Assembly: GCA_021159525.1 (NCBI GenBank)
Contig: JAGHEC010000451.1
Location: 1 to 6,604, forward strand
Source: Deltaproteobacteria bacterium
GTDB taxonomy: Bacteria; Desulfobacterota; DSM-4660; Desulfatiglandales; Desulfatiglandaceae
Direction of reading: 5' to 3'
Length of the DNA stretch: 6,604 bases
The notes beneath the pieces were generated by a model. It saw nothing but the letters and a program-made list of their open reading frames with translations. It searched no databases and was not told where the DNA came from. Of this stretch, positions 1-6,562 are shown one piece after another (the first letter of the stretch is position 1; every line of letters begins with the position of its first letter). The translations under genes were made by a program, and so were the position numbers.

Positions 1-34
1 ACAAAAGATCCATATTGAACCGCACTTATAACAC

Positions 35-41
35 AAGGAGG
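35..41 (+). promoter_or_regulatory. Ribosome binding site deciding the GTG start of the aldehyde dehydrogenase
   Basis: A perfect AAGGAGG lies 8 nt before the GTG at 50. The first in-frame ATG (86) has only a weak purine run upstream. This fixes the unusual start and adds 12 residues to the N-terminus. No convincing promoter is visible in the 34 nt before it, so the transcript may begin outside the window. Confidence 0.85.
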
Positions 42-49
42 TATTTGCT

Positions 50-1543
50 GTGGCAGTATTGGATGAACCCATAAAAGGCGTACCAATGGCCAGGAACTAC
101 ATTGACGGAGAATGGGTTGAATCAAAAGGCGAGATTATCGATGTGGTGAATCCCGCTACCTATGAGACCATCGGTAAGGTGGGCATCTCAACCAAGGAGG
201 AGATTGACAGTGCTGTTCACGCGGCACAGGAGGCGTTTTACGACTGGAGAAGGACCCCACCCGTTACGCGTTGCCGCTATCTATTCCGACTGCGGGAATT
301 ATTGGAAGAAAACTTTGAGGAGGTCTCAAGAGTCCAGACCCAGGAGCATGGCAAATGCATTGATGAATCGAGGGGTGAAACCCGGCGGGGCATAGAAAAT
401 GTCGAGGTATCCTGCGGCATCCCTACACTCATGATGGGCGATTGTCTCGAGGATATCGCCACCGGCATTGACGAATATCTCATCAGGCAGCCCCTGGGTG
501 TTTTTGGCATTATCGGGCCTTTTAACTTTCCCTTCATGATTCCCCTGTGGTCAGCCCCTTATGCGGTGGCGACCGGCAACACTGTTGTCATTAAACCCTC
601 CAGCGAAGTCCCTTTCAGCCAGACCAAGATCAGCGAACTGGTGGAAGAGGCAGGTTTCCCGCCTGGAGTCTGGAATATGGTCCACGGCGGCAGAACCGTG
701 GTCCGCGGCATGCTGGAGCACCCCGACATCAAGGGAATTACATTTGTCGGTTCCACACCCGTCATGCGGGATGTCATTTATCCGGGTTGCGGAAAGAGCG
801 GCAAGCGATGCATTGCCCAAGGGGGGGCCGCCAACATTTTGGTGATCATGCCCGACTGCAATGTGGAGGCCACCATTCCAGGCCTGATGACATCCTTTTT
901 TGGGAATTCCGGTCAGCGCTGTCTGGCGGGTCAGACCCTGGTCATCGTGGGGGATGACGATGCCTTTTACAAAGATTTTGTGGAAAAGGTGACGGATAGG
1001 GCCAAAAACATACGGGTCGGTTACGGCCTGGATGAGTCCGTGCAGATGGGGCCTGTAAGGGACCCCCAGAAAAAAGAACGCATACTGAATTATATCGAAA
1101 CCGGTCTGAAGGAAGGGGCGACGCTGAAACTGGATGGTAGAAAGCCGAAGGAGATCGTGGGCGATTACCCCGAGACCTGTTTCCTCGGACCCACCATCAT
1201 GGAAAACGTATCCCGGGAAATGCGGATTGTACGGGAGGAGATTTTCGGCCCGACCATGGGAATTATAAGGGTCAAGACCCTTGATGAGGCCATAGAAATC
1301 TGCAACGAATCCCCCTATCACAACGGTCATGCCATATTTACCTCAAATGGCAAGTATGCCCGTCAATTCCAGTATGATTGCATCAGCGGCAATGTCGGCA
1401 TCAATATCGGGATTGTCGCGCCGATGGCGTTCTTCCCGTTCAGCGGTATGGCCGGTTCTTTCTTGGGCGTGCTTCACACCCAGGGAAAAGAAGCGATCCG
1501 TTTCTTCACGGAGAGCAAGGTCTGCATCCACCGGTGGTTATAG
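50..1543 (+). CDS. CoA-acylating aldehyde dehydrogenase, methylmalonate-semialdehyde dehydrogenase type
   Basis: Cytoplasmic 497-residue NAD-dependent aldehyde dehydrogenase, full length for the MmsA/IolA family (about 485-500). That family converts methylmalonate or malonate semialdehyde plus CoA to propionyl- or acetyl-CoA with loss of CO2. Visible residues: oxyanion Asn159 in PFNFP, cofactor Lys182 in VIKPS, nucleotide-binding loop FVGSTPV (232-238), catalytic Cys291 in GQRC, Glu397 in EEIFGP, and a family-like C-terminus (FSGMAGSFLG, 464-473). The usual general-base Glu is Gln257, as expected for the CoA-dependent class, which lacks it. Arg113 and Arg290 match the two arginines that bind the substrate carboxylate in the Bacillus enzyme (recalled family knowledge), and the Arg113-Cys291 distance (178) is the same. 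The GTG start is preferred over the ATG at 86 because AAGGAGG lies 8 nt upstream. It leads a three-gene plus-strand block. The class is firm; the exact substrate is not, since no valine, inositol or propionate genes are nearby. Confidence 0.93.
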   Translation: MAVLDEPIKGVPMARNYIDGEWVESKGEIIDVVNPATYETIGKVGISTKEEIDSAVHAAQEAFYDWRRTPPVTRCRYLFRLRELLEENFEEVSRVQTQEHGKCIDESRGETRRGIENVEVSCGIPTLMMGDCLEDIATGIDEYLIRQPLGVFGIIGPFNFPFMIPLWSAPYAVATGNTVVIKPSSEVPFSQTKISELVEEAGFPPGVWNMVHGGRTVVRGMLEHPDIKGITFVGSTPVMRDVIYPGCGKSGKRCIAQGGAANILVIMPDCNVEATIPGLMTSFFGNSGQRCLAGQTLVIVGDDDAFYKDFVEKVTDRAKNIRVGYGLDESVQMGPVRDPQKKERILNYIETGLKEGATLKLDGRKPKEIVGDYPETCFLGPTIMENVSREMRIVREEIFGPTMGIIRVKTLDEAIEICNESPYHNGHAIFTSNGKYARQFQYDCISGNVGINIGIVAPMAFFPFSGMAGSFLGVLHTQGKEAIRFFTESKVCIHRWL

Positions 1544-1559
1544 GAAAGGGGACTGGACG

Positions 1560-1991
1560 ATGAATCTACGTACCGCTTCTGAGACATTAAGCTTTATACG
1601 GGAACTGGAGGAAAAGGCGGCCTCGTTCTATGAGGAACTGGCTGAAAAATTTCCTGAAAACAAGGAAGACTTCCTTGCCTTTGCCAAAGAAAACAGGAAG
1701 TTCAATAAACAGGTCCAAATGGCCTATCAGTCGGTAATCACGGACGCGATCGAAGGCTGCTATGCCTTTGATTTGGAGACGGATGATTATGCACTTGACA
1801 CGAATCTGCCAAGCACCGCCGGACTGGCCGAGGCCGCAGAAAAGGCCCTGGGCATGGAAGAAAAAATTACGGCCTGTTACACCCTGGGCGCCGAACAATC
1901 CGGTTCGCTTTTAGCGGATGTGCCGAGGAATTTCAAGATGGTAGTAAAAAAGCGCAACAACCGCCTGGAGAAGCTGAAATCAATGGCATAG
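1560..1991 (+). CDS. Ferritin-like (rubrerythrin-family fold) protein lacking both ExxH metal motifs
   Basis: 143 residues, soluble, no signal peptide, predicted almost wholly helical. Start ATG at 1560 has AAAGGGG 8 nt upstream and lies 16 nt after the dehydrogenase stop; a longer in-frame extension back to 1329 overlaps that gene and is rejected. The pattern is two helix pairs as in rubrerythrin. Helix 1 (about 8-29) has LEEKAASFYEEL with Glu17 seven residues before Tyr24; helix 2 is about 36-60; helix 3 (about 88-111) has Glu100 seven residues before Tyr107; helix 4 is about 122-141. The expected ExxH of helix 2 is Asn45...Phe48 and that of helix 4 is Arg132...Arg135. Two carboxylates are kept but four metal ligands are lost, so a diiron centre is unlikely. 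A structural, adaptor or partner role for the neighbouring enzyme is an inference. Family assignment rests on motif spacing only; a generic four-helix bundle remains possible. Confidence 0.7.
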   Translation: MNLRTASETLSFIRELEEKAASFYEELAEKFPENKEDFLAFAKENRKFNKQVQMAYQSVITDAIEGCYAFDLETDDYALDTNLPSTAGLAEAAEKALGMEEKITACYTLGAEQSGSLLADVPRNFKMVVKKRNNRLEKLKSMA

Positions 1992-2002
1992 AAATCAGCT
2001 AA

Positions 2003-2009
2003 AAGGAGG
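2003..2009 (+). promoter_or_regulatory. Strong ribosome binding site before the oxidase fragment
   Basis: AAGGAGG sits 6 nt before the ATG at 2016, in the 24-nt gap after the ferritin-like gene. An intact site in front of a truncated frame suggests that the truncation is recent or that the short product is kept. Confidence 0.8.
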
Positions 2010-2015
2010 ATATCA

Positions 2016-2207
2016 ATGCTTGCCAAGAGAGAAGATATGGTTTTGGACGAACTGGTCTCAATCGTGGGGAAGGATAACGCTACTGCAGCCAAACATATCC
2101 GTTATGCGTATTCCTACGACCTGACCTTTGTCAAACCCAAGTTGCCTGACTATGTGGTTATGGCCACCACCGTTGAGGAGATTCAGTCACGGTATTACGG
2201 CCTTTAA
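2016..2207 (+). pseudogene. N-terminal fragment of a GlcD-type FAD-linked oxidase (63 codons)
   Basis: The 63-residue product matches the start of FAD/FMN-containing dehydrogenases such as glycolate oxidase subunit GlcD and D-lactate dehydrogenases. It has a leading helix (DELVSIVGKDNA), then AYSYDLTF, then KPKLPDYVVMATTVEEIQ, the segment that enters the FAD-binding domain. Full-length family members are about 450-480 residues. Here the match ends near residue 57, followed by SRYYGL and a TAA. The FAD-binding and C-terminal domains are absent, so the fragment cannot bind flavin or catalyse as a monomer. Other frames after residue 57 do not continue the family, which argues against a simple frameshift and for deletion or rearrangement. 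ATG at 2016 has a strong AAGGAGG 6 nt upstream and the gene follows the ferritin-like gene by 24 nt, so it is probably still translated. A genuine stand-alone small protein is the alternative. Confidence 0.62.
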
Positions 2208-2211
2208 CGAT

Positions 2212-5175
2212 TCAATCCTTGTCATCCAAGAGCTTACGGATTGCATTGAGCATTTCCCGTAAATCGTACGGTTTTCTGATGTAGCCCCTTGCTCCGGCAT
2301 CCAGTACATCCTGTGGAGATCCATTGATCGAATACCCACTGGCGACCACCACCTTTGCCCGGGGGTTCACCCTGAGGATCTCCTCAAGACATTTTTTCCC
2401 TCCCATCCCGGGCATGATCAGGTCCAAAACGATTAAGGAAATCTCAGCACGCTTTTTCTCATATATTTCAAGGGCGTTTTCTCCGTTTTCCGCTTGGAGC
2501 ACCGTGTACCCGAACCGGCCCAATATCTCCGCGCCCAAGTCTCGTAAAAATGCTTCATCATCCACCAACAGGATAGTCTCATTGCCGGCCGGAAGCCCTG
2601 CTTCCTGGTCTGTCTCTGCCCCTTGTTCCATAATCCCTGATTCCATGGTCGGAAAATAGATCCGGAACGTGGTCCCTTCTCCGGGCTCGCTGGCACAGGC
2701 AATATACCCGTGATGATTTTTCACTATCGCATAGACCATGGAAAGCCCCAGACCCGTGCCCTTGCCCGTTTCCTTGGTGGTGTAAAAGGGCTCAAAAATA
2801 TGCTCCACAGTCTCCCTTTCCATCCCGTGCCCCGTATCCGATATGCTCAAAAGGACATACTCCCCGGGGGTGGCTCCCGTGTGGGTCCTGCAGAACTCCT
2901 GATCCAAAGTGATATTTTCCGTTTTAATCACCAACTTGCCGCCCTCCGGCATGGCATCCCTTGCGTTGACGGCAACATTCATCATAACCTGCTCCATCTG
3001 GGCAGGATCGGCATTAATGATCTTGAGACCTTCTTCCTGAAGATGAAGCTCGATACGGATCATCTTCGGGATGGTCCTCTTAAGAAGTTTCTCCACCTGT
3101 CTGACCTCGTGATTCAGGTCCACCGGCCTCAGCTTGCTCTCCACCTTGCGGCTGAAGGTGAGAAGCTGCCGGGTCAATTCACTTGCCCTTTGAGCCGCCT
3201 TTTCTATCTCCTTCAGTTTTCCAAGGTCAGGATCATCTCTGTCTTTGCCCATTATAATGATCTGAGTATAGCCCATGATGGCCTGAAGCAGGTTATTGAA
3301 GTCATGGGAAATCCCTCCTGCAAGGGTCCCTACCGCCTCCATCTTCTGCGCCTGCTGTAGCTGCTCCTGAACTTTCTTGATTCGCCTCTCGGCCAAGATG
3401 CGTTCGGTCACATCCCTTGCCGTGCCGCTGATATAGGGCTCTCCCTCATCGGGCAAAACCAGGTTGCTATGGTATTCAAGGTAGACCTTGCGCCCTTCCC
3501 TGGTAAAGTAAGCAGTAATCCCTTCGTAATGTCCGCGCTCCTTTAACCCTCCCAGGTACTCCGTTTCGAAAAAAGGCCTTAATTCAGGTTTCATAAAATC
3601 CGACGCCTTCCGGCCTGTAAGTTGCTCAGGCTCGTAGCCGAAAAACCGCCTCACTGCACGGTTTGCGGTGATAAAGCGCCCTTCAAGGTCCTGGGTATAG
3701 ACAAGGTCTGAGACCGAGTCAAAGAGGTCGCGGAACCGCTTCTCCGAGCGTTCCATTCGTGATAGAGCCTCTTTTCGCTCCGTGATATCCCGGCTGATAC
3801 CGAAAAGGGCATCCTGACCATCCCATCGACCCCTGGCACACTTTGTCTCCACGGGTATCTCGGTTCCGTCCTTAGTCACGAGAGGGATCGTGCATGAATC
3901 GGTTCTGCCCGCCACGATGTCGGCAATGACGGCTACAGCCTCTTCGTGTCGGTCAGGGGAATGGACCTTGAGAACATCCTGACCCAGGAGTGTTTCCTCT
4001 GAATATCCAAGCCGTTCCAGTACTCTTGGGTTTACCTTCAGGATATGGCCTTGTGTATCGAGCACGAAGATGAAATCCTCCGCCGAATCGAAAAGGGCCT
4101 CCAGGTTTTTGCGGCTCTCCCTTAATGCCCTTTCCCTGGCTTCTATGGCCCTGGACATTCCCTGGAAACCCTTTGTCAGTTTATCGACCTCAGGATAGCT
4201 TTCCGGCAGGGAGTGAACCCTGTAATCGCCCCCGGCAATTTTCTGCGCAACGGAGTCAAGCCGTGAAAGCGGTCTCAAGGTCCTTCTGAGAACCGAGAAG
4301 GCCAGGGCCGCGGCAAAAACGAATGAAAGGACCAATCCCAGCAAAATAATCTTTCTGATCTTCCTTACCGGAGCAAACGCATCTTCAATCGTCTGGACAA
4401 TCACCACGGGCCATCCAGTTTGAGACACAAGGGCCACGCTTACAAGGCTGTCCACCCCCGCAAACTGGCAGCGGAAGGTTCCCTCCTCACCGGCCAGGCC
4501 ATGGCGGATGCCCTCAAGGTCCTTTATGTTCAACCTCTGGGCTACACATGACCTATCGGGGTGCGCGATCGCAGTCCCATTGAGGTCGGCCATGGCTGCG
4601 TACCCCGTACGTCCAATTCGTACTTTTTCGATTAAATTGTCAAGGACGGCAAGAGAGAGGCACCCAACCACCATTCCGCCCCTGAAAGATTGTGTCAAGG
4701 TGATAGTAGTCTCTCCGGTGTCCGGGGAAACATAGGCAGGAGAGTACCAGGGCTTACCAACCTTCCTGGTCATTTGGAAGTAAGGCTGACCGGACATATC
4801 GATCCCCACATATTGCCTATTAAACGGGGCTGCAATCCTGACCACCCCTGAGTTGTCAAGGAGCAGGATCTTATTGAACACCCGTATATGCCTTACCATG
4901 GCTTCCAGTGGTTCCCTGACTTCTTCTTGCCTGCTCCATCCTTTTTTTTCAATGATCTCCGAGACAGCGTTTAGGAGGCAAAGCGGCCCCTCTAAGAACC
5001 TGTCTACCTCACCGGCAAGGGACTTTGCCAGAATCAAGTTTTTGCGGGAAATCTCCTTTTGATTGTAACTTGTCAATAAATGCAATGAGGTGAGCGAGAC
5101 CAGCAGAAGGGGCAATCCGGCCACGAGAAGAAAGTTCAGGGTCAATACGACCTTGAGCGTGGGACGAAGCTTCAT
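2212..5175 (-). CDS. Membrane hybrid sensor histidine kinase (Cache-HAMP-PAS-PAS-HisKA-HATPase-REC)
   Basis: 987 residues, inner membrane. Order: TM1 (about 9-31); periplasmic double Cache sensor (about 40-265, with KPWYSPAY at 141-148 and GRTGYAAMADLNG at 188-200); TM2 (about 276-297); HAMP (about 298-350); PAS1 (about 355-470) and PAS2 (about 478-595), each ending in a RDITERK/RDVTERI linker; a short coiled coil; HisKA with phospho-acceptor His624 in GGISHDFNN; HATPase with N-box Asn733/Asn737, G1 DTGHGM (780-785), F-box FEPFY (794-798) and G2 GKGTGLGLS (804-812); and a C-terminal receiver with Asp872/Asp873, phospho-acceptor Asp918, Ser946 and Lys968. All catalytic residues are present, so it should be active. 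There is no DNA-binding or HPt domain, so phosphate must pass to a regulator outside the window, or the receiver modulates the kinase. ATG at 5175 is 3 nt after the binding-protein stop, consistent with translational coupling. The signal is unknown; the upstream lipoprotein may deliver it. Confidence 0.95.
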   Translation of the reverse strand: MKLRPTLKVVLTLNFLLVAGLPLLLVSLTSLHLLTSYNQKEISRKNLILAKSLAGEVDRFLEGPLCLLNAVSEIIEKKGWSRQEEVREPLEAMVRHIRVFNKILLLDNSGVVRIAAPFNRQYVGIDMSGQPYFQMTRKVGKPWYSPAYVSPDTGETTITLTQSFRGGMVVGCLSLAVLDNLIEKVRIGRTGYAAMADLNGTAIAHPDRSCVAQRLNIKDLEGIRHGLAGEEGTFRCQFAGVDSLVSVALVSQTGWPVVIVQTIEDAFAPVRKIRKIILLGLVLSFVFAAALAFSVLRRTLRPLSRLDSVAQKIAGGDYRVHSLPESYPEVDKLTKGFQGMSRAIEARERALRESRKNLEALFDSAEDFIFVLDTQGHILKVNPRVLERLGYSEETLLGQDVLKVHSPDRHEEAVAVIADIVAGRTDSCTIPLVTKDGTEIPVETKCARGRWDGQDALFGISRDITERKEALSRMERSEKRFRDLFDSVSDLVYTQDLEGRFITANRAVRRFFGYEPEQLTGRKASDFMKPELRPFFETEYLGGLKERGHYEGITAYFTREGRKVYLEYHSNLVLPDEGEPYISGTARDVTERILAERRIKKVQEQLQQAQKMEAVGTLAGGISHDFNNLLQAIMGYTQIIIMGKDRDDPDLGKLKEIEKAAQRASELTRQLLTFSRKVESKLRPVDLNHEVRQVEKLLKRTIPKMIRIELHLQEEGLKIINADPAQMEQVMMNVAVNARDAMPEGGKLVIKTENITLDQEFCRTHTGATPGEYVLLSISDTGHGMERETVEHIFEPFYTTKETGKGTGLGLSMVYAIVKNHHGYIACASEPGEGTTFRIYFPTMESGIMEQGAETDQEAGLPAGNETILLVDDEAFLRDLGAEILGRFGYTVLQAENGENALEIYEKKRAEISLIVLDLIMPGMGGKKCLEEILRVNPRAKVVVASGYSINGSPQDVLDAGARGYIRKPYDLREMLNAIRKLLDDKD

Positions 5176-5178
5176 GGC

Positions 5179-6354
5179 TTACTCCATGCTCTCGAAGTGT
5201 CCTTTTTTAACAGTGATAAGAAAACGTTTTCGTTGGGGGTCCCCATATTTATCTATGTGTAGATCTCCTTGGAGACCATGGAAGATCTTTTGTTTTAAAA
5301 TGTTCGACTTCAGACTATCCGCGCTGCTGCCGTTCTTTTTTAAGGCTTTAAATAGCACCTGTGCCGCGTCATAAGCATTGATGGCGCCAAAATCGGGTTC
5401 CCGGCCAAAACGCCGCCTGAAATCCGCCTTGAACTTCAAATAGGAAGGACGCGTGCTTCCCGTGTTTATCAAGTGTGAAAAAAGGATCCCTTCCACGGCA
5501 TGCCCTCCATGCCGCAAGAGATCATCCGTCATGGCCCACCCAGAGGAAATGAGGGGGGCCTTTGATCCGGCCATTCTTATGTGCTGGCAGATCATGGCTG
5601 TATCGAGGGCCCCGGCCACTATCAATAATCCATCCGGTTTGGCTTGTAGCAATGTATGAACCAAATCGTCAAAATGGACATCAGGCCCAGACTTGAAAGG
5701 AACGGCCAGAGCAATCTTCCCCCCTGATTTTTCAAACTCAGCGCTGAAGTTTTTAAAATATCCTTTGCTGTAAGCCCGATTGGACACATCATAGACCACG
5801 CTCATCTTTCTGAGGCCCATTCTGTCATAGGCAAATCGGACCAGATGCTCCGTTTCCGATCGATTGGGAGGTGTCACTCTGATAAAATAGTCGTCAATAC
5901 CGGTCAACTTGTTTGTGCTTACGGTGGGGCTAATCATGAGCACTTTCTCCCTGTTTATCAGAGAATATGCCGCAATGGACATGGCGCTGGTCATGTGACC
6001 GATGATGGCCGCCACGCCTTCACGAATCAGTTCTTTGTCGGCCTTGAGAGCCTCTTGGGGATCGTGCCTGTCGTCCCTGGTGAAAAGTACCACACGCCGG
6101 CCATTGATCCCCCCGGATCTGTTCAATTCTTCAATCGCCAGCACGACCCCGTCTCTCCCGGCAGTACCCAAGTCTGAAAGCCTCCCGGTCAATGGCCCAA
6201 CAAAGCCGATCTTGATGGGTTCATTTTTATTCCCGCAAGATGCAAGATGTGTTGATATGAAAATGACGGCCAGAAGGATAAAAAGCCAAGGGAAATACCA
6301 GACCCTTCGGTCCTCTTTTGTAGATTTCATGTCAGCCCCCAAACCCCAAGGCAA
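5179..6354 (-). CDS. Periplasmic ligand-binding lipoprotein, branched-chain amino acid/amide (LivJ-like) type
   Basis: 391 residues. The N-terminus is a lipoprotein signal: basic residues 10-18 (KSTKEDRR), a hydrophobic core (about 19-35) and lipobox LASC with Cys40. The +2 residue is Gly, not Asp, so by the E. coli rule it may go to the outer membrane. The mature part (46-390) is a type I two-lobed binding protein: IKIGFVGPLTG (47-57), the GTAGRDGVVLAIEELN segment with GGING (81-85), IIGHMTSAMS (117-126), ISPTVST (141-147), VVYDVSNRAYSKG (187-199) and AINAYDAAQVL (324-334). Family members bind leucine-type amino acids, amides, urea or aromatic acids; the ligand cannot be read from sequence. 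The TTG start at 6354 has GGAGG 7 nt upstream; ATG at 6330 is the alternative and would still leave a usable signal peptide. It is followed after 3 nt by the hybrid kinase, with no transporter gene in view, so a co-receptor role in sensing is inferred. Confidence 0.9.
   Translation of the reverse strand: MPWGLGADMKSTKEDRRVWYFPWLFILLAVIFISTHLASCGNKNEPIKIGFVGPLTGRLSDLGTAGRDGVVLAIEELNRSGGINGRRVVLFTRDDRHDPQEALKADKELIREGVAAIIGHMTSAMSIAAYSLINREKVLMISPTVSTNKLTGIDDYFIRVTPPNRSETEHLVRFAYDRMGLRKMSVVYDVSNRAYSKGYFKNFSAEFEKSGGKIALAVPFKSGPDVHFDDLVHTLLQAKPDGLLIVAGALDTAMICQHIRMAGSKAPLISSGWAMTDDLLRHGGHAVEGILFSHLINTGSTRPSYLKFKADFRRRFGREPDFGAINAYDAAQVLFKALKKNGSSADSLKSNILKQKIFHGLQGDLHIDKYGDPQRKRFLITVKKGHFESME
5182..5185 (-). 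promoter_or_regulatory. Ribosome binding site of the kinase, inside the end of the upstream gene
   Basis: GGAG on the minus strand lies within the last two sense codons of the binding-protein gene, 6 nt before the kinase ATG at 5175. Ribosomes ending the upstream gene would sit over it, so the two proteins are probably translationally coupled. Confidence 0.65.
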
Positions 6355-6361
6355 TAAATGG

Positions 6362-6366
6362 CCTCC
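6362..6366 (-). promoter_or_regulatory. Ribosome binding site supporting the TTG start of the binding protein
   Basis: On the minus strand GGAGG ends 7 nt before the TTG at 6354. The in-frame ATG at 6330 has only a G-run (GGGGG, 5 nt away) that does not match as well. The TTG is therefore slightly preferred; both choices keep the lipobox. Confidence 0.6.
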
Positions 6367-6430
6367 GCCTAATTCCCTTCGGGTTCTTGATATTGGGTTT
6401 GGCTGAGACTCGTTACGGCAAACAGCATCA

Positions 6431-6562
6431 GCTCAATAATTGGGGGGATAACAGCGAACGTACCACCGGGGCAGGAGGATTTTTCTTGTGCTCCGGGCCT
6501 CCGGGCTGGTCTCTTGAGTGACTTATCTGCGGGGGACACCCGCCTGCCAAGGCCAATTGAGC
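6431..6562. repeat. Interrupted inverted repeat, possible structured RNA or small element
   Basis: Left arm 6431-6443 (GCTCAATAATTGG) is the reverse complement of right arm 6553-6562 (CCAATTGAGC), apart from three extra bases in the left arm, giving a 10-bp stem with a bulge. Nested inside are GGCAGG (6470-6475) pairing with CCTGCC (6543-6548), a 5-bp hairpin GCGGG/CCCGC (6529-6543, sharing one base with the previous helix) and a short CCGG/CCGG hairpin around 6493-6504. The strand cannot be decided. It matches no riboswitch or small RNA consensus that I recognise. A chance fold in GC-rich DNA is possible. Confidence 0.35.

Noticed and set aside
27..32. TATAAC as a -10 box for the dehydrogenase operon
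   Set aside because: A start site from it would fall inside the ribosome binding site, and no -35 lies at the right distance.
551..1330. Long minus-strand open frame of 259 codons inside the dehydrogenase gene
   Set aside because: It lies fully antisense to a strongly supported gene with all family motifs; its translation shows no recognisable domain and no ribosome site was noted.
1329..1559. Upstream in-frame extension of the ferritin-like gene
   Set aside because: It would overlap the C-terminal 70 codons of the dehydrogenase; the ATG at 1560 has a good ribosome site and begins the helical pattern.
2187..2300. Frameshift continuation of the FAD-linked oxidase beyond its stop
   Set aside because: The other two plus frames after residue 57 give no FAD-domain motif, and the DNA from 2212 is the coding end of an intact kinase.
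2710..3360. Plus-strand open frame of 216 codons opposite the kinase catalytic region
   Set aside because: Antisense shadow of the HisKA/HATPase coding sequence; no family resemblance and no spacing to any neighbour.
6002..6406. Plus-strand open frame of 134 codons across the start of the binding-protein gene
   Set aside because: Almost wholly antisense to the lipoprotein coding region and its ribosome site, with no recognisable motif.
6445..6455. GGGATAACAG-like string resembling a conserved 23S rRNA segment
   Set aside because: The match is about ten bases and the flanks do not continue any rRNA sequence.
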